The position numbers were made by a program, and so were the translations under genes. DNA of 64,000 nt from Polytrichum commune (taxonomy: Eukaryota; Streptophyta; Polytrichopsida; Polytrichales; Polytrichaceae): contig OX485807.1 of assembly GCA_950295325.1 (NCBI GenBank), forward strand, positions 29,297,666 to 29,361,665, read 5' to 3'. The notes below the pieces were generated by a model. It searched no databases. It had not been told where the DNA came from and saw only the letters and a list, made by a program, of their open reading frames with translations. Every line of letters starts with the position of its first letter. Position 1 is the first letter of the stretch. Shown here piece after piece: positions 24,240 to 37,549 of this stretch.

Positions 24240-27110
24240 TTGTGAGCGTTGCTATTTTGAAAGCATTCTCTATCTGATTTCCAAGTAACAATTCCACATT
24301 TTTAATTTGTGCTCACAGCTATAGTAACCTCCGAACATAATAAAAGTGTAGCATCCCTCATAACCTGCAGTTGAACCAAGTCCATCTCCACTATGAACTC
24401 CAAAGTGGGCTGACGTTGGCCCAAGTCCAGCTGCTTGCCATCACAGTTGGATCATAAAAGGCGGCCTTAATGGCAGCCGAACCAACCTCAAAAGGTCCTA
24501 AAAGTCTTTCATCAGGCTCCCCTTGTATAGCAAAAGAGCTCAAAGATGTGGCTCCATAAAATTCAGATTGATGTTGTCAGCAAAAACCTTCTTCACAAAC
24601 CCCAGAAATGAAACCATCTGCAAGGAGAAACAAGGCAAAACATGTATTTGAGCTAGATGGCACCAAAACCCTGACCAGACGTTCTAGAGGCCCACAATCT
24701 GCACGCTATCATCCTACAAGGATTGTTTGATCTAATTTAGTGCAATTTGATTGCATGAGCTGCAGACAGAACAGCTCAATTGGAAACCCTAAATCCTCCA
24801 TACATTGAGTTGGAACTTGAAGATGACTTAAGAGTGTACACAACTAATACTCAGATTCATAGGTGCGTAAGATCCGTCAACCATTCTATGAATCAACCAT
24901 CTCACGAGAGATAGACATTAAATCAATTAAAACTACACATGAATCACACATGTCAGCGCAGGTTTGTCCATATTTTAATTGAAACCCCATCATTGACTTC
25001 GAATACACTCAACATTCTACCCCAAGTCCTAGTAACTCTTAAAGAGCTGATAGGCAACAGCCAGGTCACACGGCTTCCTGATAATATGAATTCTACTGTA
25101 CCATGAAAGTCTCAAATACTTAACCCAAAACCTAAAACCCAGGCACGAGGTGGAAAGAGGGCATGTAATGTGAGGAAGAGTTTCCATGTCACCCAATCCA
25201 ATTCAATGATGAATATTAAAATAGAATGGTTCGGGCAAGTACCGAATGCACATCCTCCCCCCTCAATTCATCGAACATACATCAGAATCAAAAAGCGCCC
25301 AAGATTGACAGGATGTGAAATATGCAAACGAAGTTAAAATACATCCAAACCCTTTAAAGGATGAGTTCAAAATCATCGCAAGCCAGCGATCTACACACTC
25401 ACAAACTAAACCCGTCAATTTCGTGTGCGTTACAACTGAGCATCTGGGAAGTTGTTTCTTCGAAGAGGGTTAACGAGAAAACGTCAGCTGAAATTGCTGA
25501 GGGATCTACGGGTTGGCTAAACTCTCAGCTACGGATCTCTCATCGTCCAGAAAAAAGGCGATCCAACAAGCACAACAAATTCCAGAGAACCTGCAAGAAA
25601 ACAAAAAACAAAAACAAAACATGATAACAATAATAGCCATTCAGATTTTCGAGCCAACAATACACTACTACTCTTCCCACTATTCTTAAGAAAAGAGCAT
25701 CATCGCCAACTCCAAAACCAAAGTGACAACATATCCACAAGTGACTACAAAAATCGAGAGCTGCCGATGCTCGATGAAATAACAAAGCATCCTGAGTTTC
25801 GAGATTCGCAACCTTAGTGCCCATGAAAGAATGAACTCAAGCACATGTGTGGTCTAATTTCCCCTCAACCCACAACGAGGACACGGGTTGGATTTCAGAG
25901 GAGAGTGGTTTAAAGGGTTCAAGAAACCCAACCACGAGGTTATGAGTTATCATCACAAGGCTTCTTCACCCATCATCTTCTTCTTCTTCTTCGGTCTCGT
26001 GATGCAATTCGCTACACAGAATCATAAACACCCAGCAATTCAAGCAGATCGAACCCCACAATTAAAAAAATAAAAACCCCGCACACATAACTTTAGAATC
26101 TCGTTCTTTCATTCGCACTTCCTCTTAAAAAGAAACACCGTCGCCTTAACAGCCACCAATTCCACTCCCACAGACTTGCCAAAACAATTCGCTTTCTCAC
26201 TCGCACGCATCCATCCATCCGACCAGAAACCGTCCCGAGGAAAGGAAAGAAAAGAAAAGAAAGAAGGGCGGAAAGGCAGGATGCGTAAAAGGATTCATAG
26301 TAAGTATCCTCGCGCAAGAAAAAGACTCTTCCCTACCTGCTGACCAAGAACGTGTTCCGGGCACTTTGAAGGTCCCAACAATCCCTTGAAAAATCCTTGA
26401 CGAAACGAGACGATGAAAGAAACTGCCCCCCTCGATAGATCCAACCGATCCCTCCCCTCCAGATTCCCAACGCAACCCAACCGCCTGATGCGTCAGACTA
26501 CCTCGGAGCTCCACCTCCCCAGCCTCCCCAAACTCCGAGTGCAACTCGCGAGGTACAATACCATTCCCCCCCAAAGATCCCGCGATGAGACCGGCCCACC
26601 AAAGAAAGAACGAAAGACTCAACCACTTGAAAAATGGTAATGTTGATGGGGTAGGTTAGGTAGATAAGATTATACAAAAGAATATTAAAAATCCAACCCC
26701 CCAGGCCAAGAATAGTAAACCAAGGAGCCCGGATTTGAGTGGGTAGCGAGAAGGCAAACACCTGCAGAAATTCGTGATGAAAATTCTGTCTGGACACGGA
26801 GACACCGGGAAATTGTGGGAGGAGTAGTGGGAGGTCGATCTGTGGATTAGGTTATTTCACTACTTGCATTGCGAGGGGGCAGATCATTGGATCGAAACAA
26901 CGAAGGAAGTGGATGTCGAAGACGAAGAGGAAGAAGAATAGCAGCAGCCGCGAACCGCGCGTCGTGGGGCGTCGTGAGGGAGGGCGAGGCTGGATGGATG
27001 ATAATTCGTTTCATCTGTGGTGATGTTTTCATCTAACTTAGAGCATTCATCCATGATTTTGTCTTCGGACGATTTGATTATAATAAGGTTGAGGCATGCA
27101 TAGTCGAGCA
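24240..27110 (-). promoter_or_regulatory. Probable 5' leader and promoter zone of the O-fucosyltransferase gene
   Basis: No protein-coding exon is seen. On the minus strand 25960-27050 is strongly CT-rich with TTCTTC runs, as is common in plant 5'UTRs and promoters. A donor-like CTGCAG|GTGTTT lies near 26762 and an acceptor-like CTTGCAG|GTTCTC near 25590, so spliced 5'UTR exons are plausible but unproven. Open frames here, for example at 26197-26622, have no recognisable domain. Confidence 0.35.
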
Positions 27111-28227
27111 AGTCATTTAACCACTCACTAAAAGCCCGTCCACATTTACTAGTGCGGGCGACCAGTGAACGGTGAGTACCAGCATTGGTTGTAACTAGTG
27201 GCTCTCATTAGCTAAACCAGCTCTAAAAGCGGTCCCTGTTGGTAGGAACCGTTCATTGGAGGTATGCATCAATATGTGTGGGTGGGCTATGAGTTCGTTA
27301 GGGTACATGTAATGCCGACATGGATGAGAACTATTATTTTCAAGTGAACAGAATTAACGTCTTTGTGGTGGCGGCTTGTGATTCATAATTCTCATAAGAC
27401 TTTTGATAATTGGCGTAGCCAAAAATTAGCACTTAGATGAGCGGTTATGGGTTAACTTGTAGATTGACAGTGTGTTCCCTTAAACTTCACCGCTTCAAAA
27501 TCTCTAGCAATTTTCATTTTCATGAAAAAAAATACATTTAAATTGCATCCTCCTTAGAATTTTCTTCTTTGCAAGGTAAGAAAAAAATACCTAGCAATCC
27601 TCCTCCGAAACAAATGCAAAATCTCCTATTTTATTAGTTATAGATGCCTCAACATTGCTTATAGGATGTGGGGTGGGTGGGAGGGGGGGAGGGTAAACAA
27701 ACTAGCCAAACAAACCATCTGAACAAACCTAATGTGGTTAGGTACGGATTTAAGAACGGCACCATAAAGACGTGTGTTGAAAAGATATAGGACTACGTGT
27801 TCAAAATAAGTTAATCATTCTAAATTTATGACCACTTATTGAGCACAAGAATCTTCATCTTGATAACAAATAAGATATCTATATGGGCTACAATATATAT
27901 ATATATATATAAGGCAAATAGCTATGGGCACAATTTGGATTCATTAACTAACTTTAATTACATGTTCACATCCTAAGAGAAGCAGGTGCAAAGAAAAACA
28001 TTTGCGTAACATAGGTCTACCTTATCTTTGCACATGTTGTTGTCAAGGTAGGTTTGTGGGCCTTATGTGGTCACACTGGATATCTGGGACAGAGGACTCG
28101 TAGTATCCGCCTACTTGAAAGAGAGTTGACAACAGTAAAGCAATTGACTTAATCTTATTCGTCTAAGGGCAAAGCAAGAATCAGATAGTTGTATTTGAGT
28201 GGTATATGGCATGGCTTGTTGTTAAGG
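27111..28227. other. Repeat-derived intergenic DNA, no gene seen
   Basis: Contains a G-rich run near 27668-27692, an (AT)n stretch at about 27893-27912 and a single copy of the 17690-17860 repeat at 27830-27990. No coding signal was found. Confidence 0.4.
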
Positions 28228-28652
28228 ACAAAAGACACATATTATGAAGTGGTCCAAACGTATCATAGTTTATCCGTACGATCCCTCAAAGAGAGATGAA
28301 ACTACGGGGTTCGATCCTTCTTTGAGAAAAAACTTTCTATGATGAACTCATTAGCTCATCGTATATAGGAGACGATTTTGAAAAGTTAGGTGAAATTTTT
28401 GGGACCTCCTCTTTCCACCACTCAAGCTTTGAGAATAAGATATTCACATGGGACACACTTTCCAAAATCCCGAATCAGCCTATCAAAGGCTAGTTTGGCT
28501 CACCCATCCTAGTAGGACAAGCTAGAAAGCTGGTTGTTTAATAGCCTGACACCATTCTTTATGTACAATGATTTAAGCATTTTGAAAACTCGGACGACTT
28601 CGTGTCAAGACCCATAAACTTGGGATCTAGGACTAAACCCATGGTTTCATCT
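28228..28652 (+). repeat. Dispersed 410-bp repeat with a tRNA-like B box, copy 1
   Basis: Matches 35110-35525 in the same orientation across its length; shared phrases include GGACCTCCTCTTTCCACC, ACCCATCCTAGTAGG and CAAGCTAGAAAG. It contains GGTTCGATCC, the tRNA B-box consensus, near 28313. It may be a tRNA-derived SINE or a retroelement fragment; box A is not clear. Confidence 0.6.
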
Positions 28653-31600
28653 AAGAGCTAACGGATGGAATACCAACCCCCTCATTACTATCACCGCAAG
28701 AGTAAGAGGTGCTATTCACGAAAACTCCATCGAACAATTAACCAACCTAAAAATCCCCAAATCCCACATCAAAACCCTCATGAAAAACATACACCAAAAT
28801 GCCATTAAATACCTTACCTATTTGGTCTTAAATAAAAGGAAACTTGACAACAAACAAAACCCTATCCCACCACCATAAGGTGGAAACTATCTTGCACTAC
28901 ACCAGAGCCCACCTCCCACAGGAGGCATAACACCCAATATTGCATCTCGGATTCCCGAGATCAATATAGGGTTAACGGGCTCACATTCACGCCGGTATGT
29001 ATAATAAGGGCGTTATCTTTTCTTTTCATCTGCTCTATTTAGGGATAACTCTATCCTAAAAAATGTTCTTGGATGTCAATTGTGCATAATCTCTTCCCCA
29101 TGAAAATTACGTTAAGTAATGGCCCATTGGGTTGTCGAGTACCCAACACTTACTTGACTTGGATGAAAGTTCACCACAAACCAAAATGTGCCGAATTCCT
29201 AACCCAACTCTATATAACATGTTAGATGTTGGTAGCCAACAAGGTGAAGCTTTGCCATGTCCTAGATACTTTATACAATATTCGGGAACATGGTCACCGG
29301 CTAGTAGTTGGCTACCTCTACTACCGATTTTCTATATCATTGTTGGACTTCGAAATCACTGTAGATCAACTAAGAAAGAGAATAGAAACCATATGTTGCA
29401 TAGAAGAATAAGAACACGGAGAACTCCAATCTCCAAAAGCAAGGCCGAAGTGAATAGAGAGTGTGTCCATAAAACATATGTAGCCACGCGCAAAGGACAA
29501 TGATGTTAGATGTAGAAGAAACACACTAGATATTGTATAGTATGTTACATGGTATTTCGTGTCATTGTGGTAACTTCTTATATGACGTTTTTTTATGAAT
29601 ATGTTTGCAATTATTGTCACTCCAATTTATTTTTAGTTCATCCACTTTTAGTTTGATATTATGCATCTTAACATTTTTGTAATGAAATATTGTCACGACT
29701 TATCGATTTTTGGATGAAAGAGCACTTAACAACTAACAATATTTGCAACATTGTAGACCTATTGTGCCCAAATATCTTACAAAGAGTGACAGACGGTGTC
29801 AAGTTTGCATTAAGTTTTGGTGGCATTACATGGACAGTTTACAATCAATATTGAACAAAACAAATAGAGTTGGTGGCAACATTTAGTGTACTTCATCCTT
29901 TGCAAGAAGTAGACCCATATGATGTATAGTTCCCAGTATTGAAGGCACCGTATCATGTTCCCAAGCTTGACATTTAAGGTCATAGTTTCATCCATGTACA
30001 TCCAAAACAAACACTATGTTTCACAACCTTACATGCGAGGGGCTTCCAATGAACATCAATTCTATATTATATTGGTTTGAGGTTACGTGTTTGGTTTTGG
30101 GTATGCTTGCCTTGACCAGTGGCATGGCAAAAAATGTGTGGTACTACTACCTTACCCATCATCCGCTTGAAATGCAAGCCTTGTGACCAACCTCACCCTT
30201 TTTGAAGGAGAAAGTACTTCCCATGCAAAAGTTTAATTTAGGTTGACGGAGCGAGTTGCTCGAGTTGAAATTCTATATTGCCTTTTCCATGCAAGGAATA
30301 AATGTACTTGAAATAACTAAGGTAACCGGCCCTAATTTGGTCTCTCAACTCAAATGGAGACATGTAATTGATCGTGTACATAGAAACAAAATCTTGACCT
30401 TCGCAACTTTGATCAAGATATTCACACGAGCTCTAAAAATAACTTCAAATAGAGGCTCCAAATGCGTGTAATATAACAAGATAACCCATCAACTTTAAAG
30501 AGATCGGTATAATTGTGGCATGTGATAAACTTGTGATATATCAAAGGATTTTTAAGTCAACCACACATTGGTTAAAACGACCATAGTCAAAATGTCAGGT
30601 ATTGACTAAGTTGTGACTTGCCATCAAAGTTGTCCAAATTCATCAATTCTAACACATGTCTAATATTTTTCTCTTTTTCATGTGTGTAATCAAAAATATA
30701 GTTTTGACAGATCACGTGATTGCACAACACGTCTATGTAGTCATTTTTAACAAACTACGTGGTCAATATAACGATTAATTGCAATGCCACACTAAATCAA
30801 ATATATAGTGTACAGGGTGTTACCAAGGACATGTATGTCGTCCTTGAATGCCTAGATAGCTTTCTATTTTGGATAGATATGGTGGTTGTCACAAAGGTGG
30901 TAAGGCGTTTTTTGAAGACCACTTTCTTACACGTGTGCGTGTCACGAGGTTGGTAAATGATGCCCTCAACCTTTGTCATATGTGTACTAGGTACCCATGC
31001 GTACTCTAGGTACATTGTGTGTGTGTCCTTAACCCTTTAAAGGTCCAAGTGGCCCAATATAAGCCTAGCGATGTCATATGGAGGTAGTTAAGGTTACTTT
31101 GTTGTTATTATAGATCAAACCATCAAAACTCCCCCCCCCCCCCCCTAGAATTAACCCTTCTACCAATTGCATTCTTCCAATCATAGCATACATACATGGG
31201 AAAATGGAAATACCATGAGATTTGAGCTTATATAAAAGACCTAGACGCAAATACATGTGACCTATACCTTATCACCGAGGTTAGATATGACCGTATTTTC
31301 ACTTCCTCTTTGTGGAAACTTGTGAGGAGGTTGTGTCAAATATCTTCAAATCCATCGACCAAATAAACTTCAACCATATTACTTGTTGACGGCTTGTATA
31401 TCCTATTGTGTAGTTCATATGACGTAGAAGGGTGCTTTTATAGGTTGCCCTCTCAAGGACCAAACACTTTCCATTGCTTTGTGATTAGCCACACTAAAAT
31501 CGTTTACATGTAGTTCTAAAGGACATCGTGTGATACAAATGGCAAAATGGTGTCTTACATGCGGACTGCATGTTTTGTTGCATGTACACTATCTTATTTG

Positions 31601-32200
31601 TGGGGAATATACATATTTAGAACCCCAGGGTGCACCCTTCCTTTAAAGCATACATCACGTGCATGTCCCACCTTCAAATTGTTACCCTTTGTAGAATTTT
31701 TGCATGAAAAAAGGAATATACATCCAAACACATGGCTTAGAAATAACAATCTAAGCCTATACACCACAAAACAATAGGTCGTACCAAAACATATGTATAC
31801 AAGAAGAAGGAGAAAAACTGCAATAATTAGACCTCGGATGTCTATAAACATAAATACTTCAATATATTATCATGACTTTCTATGATCTCCTCTGTAGGTA
31901 TATCCTTGTTGTAAATGTATGTCTACATTTCCAATGTTCCACATGGAATTATATATTTGCATTAGTGTGTGAAAAATATATTACCCTAGCTCTAGCTCTA
32001 TGTATATTTTGTAACTCATAGTCACAATGAATACACATTACATGCACCCATGTGTTGCAAGTACATCAATCTAGTGCACCTCGTGGATCTATAGTGGTGT
32101 TTCAAAGACATTGTCACTCAAAGCATTTGTAATTCAAGATCCCTTAATTTATTTACTCTTTCGTTCGTGCTAACCGGATATCTTAGAAGTTGTTCACACC
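28653..32200. other. Intergenic DNA with repeat fragments, no gene seen
   Basis: A phrase GGGTTAACGGGCTCACATTC followed by a T-rich tail near 28970-29030 recurs at 56965-57035 and weakly at 59220-59280, resembling the 3' end of a retroposon. A 15-C homopolymer lies at about 31131-31145. Short open frames (for example 29132-29503) are not recognisable. Confidence 0.4.
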
Positions 32201-32206
32201 TTTTAT

Positions 32207-33135
32207 AGCCCATTAGCTAGCTAGGCTAGCCCATATTTTCAAGGCCTTAATCTTGCCATAGCTAGGCTAGCCCATATTTTTTGAGGCCTCAATCTAGCCA
32301 TAGCTAGGCTAGCTCATATTTTCTAAGGCCTCGATCTAGCCATAGCTGGGCTAGCCCATTTTTTTTGGGTACCGTTTTTAGCCATATAGCTGGACTAGCT
32401 GACCTAATAAATTAATTCATGTAGCTCATATAATGAATTCAAGGAGACATTGTCTCATCAATACAATTATATTTTATATCAGTCAAGATCACTCATCGTC
32501 ATCAATATCTAAAACATGTTGCTCATCATTCTCTACCAACAAATTGTCATCATCCTCTATCTACAACTCCTCATCGAAAATAGGGCGTTTGGGAATGTGA
32601 TTCTTTCAATCGGAATTATCCAACAAGATCAACTTTTCAGGATCGTATGGCATTAGATGTTTGTTCAACTTCAACATCATTGATGCCTCTGCAAATCCTC
32701 AAGAGAACGACCCATCTTTTTAGAGGAATGTAGAGAATATAGCCCACTTTGAGTAAAGACATATCAAAAGATGTAAACATGTAACCGGTTGCACTTGGAA
32801 GCACTTGGATATGGACAAATGATCTCAACCCTAAAAAATTTATGGTAGTGGTAGGGATGACATGGCTGGGCCTTAGCTTGAGCCAATTGACTTACATGAC
32901 TTATCTTTAGCTAGCTAATAACTAGCTGGGCTAGCCCATATAATCTGAGGCCTTGATCTAGCCATAGCTGGACTAGCCCATATTTTTTGAGGCCTCGATC
33001 TAGCCATAGCTAGGCTAGCCCATATTTTTTGAGGCCGCGATCTAGCCATAGCTGGGCTAGCCCATTTTTTTCGAGAAACGTTTTCAACCATAATTGTTAG
33101 CTATCAGGTTAGCCGCTAGCCCAAAAAGTCCATGG
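32207..33135. repeat. Two blocks of a 43-bp tandem repeat rich in the word GGCTAGCCCAT
   Basis: Block A (32207-32405) and block B (32922-33135) each contain about four units of the form CCATAGCTAGGCTAGCCCAT, then ATTTTTTGAGGCC, then TCGATCTAG. Both blocks end with a similar non-unit sequence (CCCATTTTTTT then a CGTTTT stretch then an AGCTA motif), so the whole array appears duplicated in the same orientation about 0.7 kb apart. The sequence between includes a fragment of the AACCGGTT dispersed repeat at 32735-32820. Confidence 0.8.
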
Positions 33136-33236
33136 GCTAGCGGCTGTACACGGTCTGAAGTTGTTGTAGGGAATTAATTCTACAAGCTCGGGTTACTTCC
33201 GACTTCACTTTTAGAAGGTTCCAAACTAGGATAGGA

Positions 33237-33735
33237 TAAGGGCCACTTCACACACGAGACTGAGAGCCCGTGACCATTACACTTCAAGCACTCTCATTGG
33301 TGGAAAAAGCAGAGCCGGTCCAAGTTCGCTTCACACTGGGACCAACGCAGTATGTGAATGGCAAGATGGGCAGAAAGTCTACATGGATTCCTACATGGCA
33401 TCAAATGGACCATGTTTCATGATCACTTGGACTATTTTCAAAAACCATTTCTTGGAGGTAGGCCTAACACAAGACCGGGAGATCATGGCACTCTGAATGC
33501 TCACAACGGTTGATTTATTATTTTTCTATCATTTGTGAGGACCTACATGAATAGAAATTCATTGAAATAGCATTTGGTTGAGGGCCCGGTCACATATGAC
33601 TTCACACTACACTTGAGGATCCATGACCACACTACATGAGTTTGGATGTGTCTTGGGGTGGCCTTTGGACACTTTCTATTAGGCTCTCACAATTTCATGG
33701 TCACGGCTCTTGGCTCGTGTGTGAAGTGGCCCTAA
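33237..33735. mobile_element. PIF/Harbinger-type MITE with intact TAA duplication
   Basis: The element (33240-33732, 493 bp) has inverted ends GGGCCACTTCACACACGAG and is flanked by TAA at 33237-33239 and TAA at 33733-33735. GGGCC-type termini with a TAA duplication are typical of Harbinger/Tourist elements. Single ends of the same family occur at 2793, 37290, 63420 and 63741. Confidence 0.82.
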
Positions 33736-35109
33736 GGTTGTGAATGCTAGGCCGAGGAAAGCGGCCATTGGATGTTGTTCGACTTGAATTGAATACTCAT
33801 GTTCAATGTCAAGGTTTTCAGGCAGTCTACGTTAGTATTAGGTTCGATGAAGAACGTTGTTGCCTAAGAGGTCTCCATGTGTTGTACATTCACAATGTTT
33901 GTATACCATAGGTTGATAATAGGTAACGAAAATTCCCAATTATTTATTAATTCCATAAAAAAAAGCCTTAGGTTGTCCATAAAAACTTTTATGAAAAATT
34001 AGGCAAATATGTATACATATAATTATTCATTTAGACACATACAAATACATGTATTACAATCAATTTTCATTTGTTTATAGTGGTTGAGTACGTGATGTTA
34101 ACCTTTAGAGTTTTGGTTAAGCCTTCTCAATGTGCTAATTAGGGTTACGAACAATTTGTTATGTCATTTTGTGTCATGTTCCGTAGAGGTTGTTTGAGAA
34201 TTTTACAAACATGGTTGAGAGAGGCAGAGGCACATTGGTCATGTGTTCCATCCCATTGACGAGGATGAGAGATTATTGAGTGTTGAAAATTTCTTGATAT
34301 TTAGATTTTATGATTACCATTCCTTCCATTTAGGCCAATTGACTCATTAGTTTCCAAAAAAAAACAAACTTTATTGTTTATAAATTATCTTCTACCCAAC
34401 ATGCTATCAACATACAATACTCTACAACGGCACACGTGCCAAGTAAATTGTATTACAATGTGCATGTATCAATGGCAATGCAAACAACACACTCCTTTTC
34501 ATCATTGTTATCATTGACACCCAATGCCCACAAAGTGTCATCATAGCCCGATGAAGGGAAGGTGTCACATCCTCTCCCCTTAAAATTCTTTTGCCCTTTA
34601 ATCATCTGAAAGTTGTCCCACTTTGGATCTTTGGTATTGAACTTGGCATTTGGAGATTCAAATTTTAAACTAGAAAAATCATTATATTTTCTTGTATTGA
34701 CTGAAAAAATATGTAAGCAAAAACAAGAGCCAATTATTGTGAGCGGTCTCTATTCCAACGCGTATATAATTATTTTCTCCTCAAATCTCACCATGTATCA
34801 TTTCTATGTCGACATCGTTTGTTTTTTTTATACCATTTGGGTATTTATAAGGAGTGTGTTACTTCATATGTTTCGATACCAATAGAGTGTGTGTGTTTGA
34901 TGGTAGTTTTCTCGAGAAGAAGTCTATGGGCGATGAAAGCAACTTTTGTCTTCTGGTGAGGCCACGTTGCCTGTGCTTTCTCAACTGTCGGATTTGACCG
35001 ATGTAACCCTCCTCCCCTGATCTCCTCCATCCACTGCGTTTTCGATACCATTCGGGTCTATGTACCATGCGAGAACCTTCATAGCTAGGCAACCTTGTCC
35101 TAGTATCAA
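33736..35109. other. AT-rich intergenic DNA, no gene seen
   Basis: Only short open frames without recognisable domains occur, the longest at 34613-34885. I see no repeat structure beyond A/T runs. Confidence 0.35.
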
Positions 35110-35525
35110 TTTGGTTTTGAATGGTATTAGAGTTATTTTGTAAAATACCTCAAAGAGGGACAAGACCTTGGGTTTGAGCCTTCTTTGAAAAAACTTTTTA
35201 TTAAGAGCTTCTTAGTCGTCACACATCGGAGCCTATTTTGAAAGTTGGGTGAAACTATTAGGACCTCCTCTTTCCACCTCTCAAACTCTGAGAGAATTTG
35301 AGGATCTAGAACAGGGTGTGCGCATGGGACCCGTTGTCCTAGATCTCGATTCGGCATGTCCCGGTTAGCTTTACCCACCCATCCTAGTAGGGCAAGCTAG
35401 AAAGTTAGGTTCTTAATAACATGACACCACTCTTTGTGTAAGGTACTTTAACTATGAAGAAACTTTAGTGACTTTGTGTTAGTTCTCATAAAGATAGGGT
35501 TTTGGGACTAATCCCGTGGTTTCAT
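35110..35525 (+). repeat. Dispersed 410-bp repeat, copy 2
   Basis: This is the second copy of the repeat at 28228-28652. The tRNA-like motif reads GGTTTGAGCC here, and an upstream TGGTATTAGAG resembles a tRNA A box, which favours a tRNA-derived SINE head in this copy. Confidence 0.6.
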
Positions 35526-36752
35526 TTGTTTTTATTTACAAATACACTCTAAACTCCGTAGTATCACACATGTGGCAACCAAAGTGCACGTGATATTACG
35601 GAGTTTTGTAGTGTTAACATGGACGCGTGATACTATAGAGTTAGTGTAGCATATGACAATATGGAATAACAGAAAGGAGATGTGAGGACAATTTGAATTC
35701 GTTCTCCTGTCACCTACGCTAGTGTGGTCCACTCCACTTGGCCTTCCCGGGTGATGTGGCGGATGCATGCACCAACATTTAGCAGGTGGCATAAGAAGAA
35801 GAAGAAGAAGAAGAAGACACTCCACATGTTGACACATGGCACAATGCGAGGGTATGGGTTGACTTCTTGGGTGGTTTACATTAATGACAATTTTGTGATA
35901 GAAGGGAGAGAAATGTGACAATAAGGAGTGAGATTTGAACTATGAACATCCGTTCCCTAGGGTTGCAGGATATTAGAGAGTGTGTGACATTATGGAGGTT
36001 GATATTATGGAGTTTAGGGTGTAACTTTATTAACCCAAATCAATAACTCGGGTATACAAAGACTCTCTCACCTTGACATACCCTTGACATATCAATACTT
36101 GACTAGTATTATGATTTTGATACCCATGGGTAGCTTTTTAGATACCATATCTTCAAATATACACTAGACCAACGTTGGTTGAGACCCATGTGGAAATGAC
36201 ACTTTGGCAGTAGTAAGTATGACATAGAGTGCCTTCTATTGTGTGGAGAAAATGATTATTTATTTGTTTGTTTGTTTGTTTATTTTTTGATTGTTGGAGA
36301 CACTCTTAGAATGGGTCTTCGTGGGCTTGAAACCATGCGGTCAAGTAGGGCCCAATTTACATCATTGTCAAGGGCATTGACCACGAAATCTTGAGGCCCT
36401 TGAAACTCATCCAAAGGTTGTACCATGAAAGATTGAAACTAGATTTTGTGTAGTCACATGCCTTGAAGTGTATTGTAATATCATGCGTTACCCGATACTC
36501 AACCCTATGCTATTTCATCACCAACCTATCCTCATGGACCCTTTAACACAACAAGTTATCATAATTGAAGGGTTGTGGCATTTTCAAGTGCATGGTCTCC
36601 CAATTTTTTGTTAGACTCCATCTCTTGGAGTCGGGCTTGACACAAAACCCAATAGACCATTAGACGTTATCCATTCCAAGGCTATGTAGAATTCCATGTA
36701 AGTTTTTTCCATCCATGTCAAACTTTACCGGTCCCTTAGGCCATGAAGGTTA

Positions 36753-37185
36753 GAGATATGTGGGTGTCCTTTGGTTCGTCTTCCATGTTCACCATCCTCT
36801 ACCAATTAGATAATTTCCACAACGAGACTTGTGTTGCATCAGCAAACCTACAATGAAGCATACACTAAAACCGGATTTTAAATCAAACCTCCCATGAGTT
36901 ACTTATGGTTATTGGACATACATGTTTCTTGATTCCTTAACTAAATACATTTGTCCTCCCCCTCCTATTCATTATTGAGTGTGGAGTAGTTATTCAAATT
37001 TGAAGACATAATTGTGTTCACAAATTGAGTGTGGAATAATTATCTAACTTTGACGACATAGTCCAACGTCTTTTAAACACTTGTGTTTGCAATGTTTGTT
37101 CTTTGATCTTACCGAACCACACACCAATCAAATGTAAAGTGTACAATCAACTTAAGGATCCAAGTAACACCCACATACCTTAGTT
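36753..37185. mobile_element. Tourist-like MITE, family with GGTATGTGGGTGTT ends, copy 2
   Basis: Left end ATATGTGGGTGTCCTTTGG and right end AACACCCACATACC followed by TTA are inverted. The interior matches 53842-54225 and carries an internal duplication of the TTGAGTGTGGA(G/A)TA segment. Confidence 0.6.
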
Positions 37186-37549
37186 TAGAGTGAAGTGGGA
37201 CTATCGCAAGCATATTCAAGCAATGAGATATCTTTAATTTTTCAATTGTCACAAGCCCTCAAGCTCTAGTGTAAAGTGACCCTTAGTGTCGCATCAAATG
37301 ACTTGATTTGCAATCTTAGAAGGTGGGAATGAATCCGTGGGTGAAATGACTAAGGCATTGGTGACCGGATACTCTAGGACATGACACGTGAGAAGTTGTC
37401 ACATGCAACATGGTCCTCCAAGTGGACAATCTTTCAAGTCCGGAATCCCGCAATCCTGGCAACCCTAGATCATATACTATGTCTAGTCGGGACTTCAATT
37501 GAATTCAAGTTCAGTATAATGTACGGGATTGTTATTACTTTTTACATTT

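Noticed and set aside
26197-26622. 141-codon minus-strand open frame upstream of the O-fucosyltransferase gene
   Set aside because: It has no recognisable domain and lies in CT-rich leader-like DNA. It could at most be an upstream open frame.
32207-33135. CRISPR-like array
   Set aside because: The units are contiguous tandem repeats with no unique spacers, and the genome is eukaryotic.
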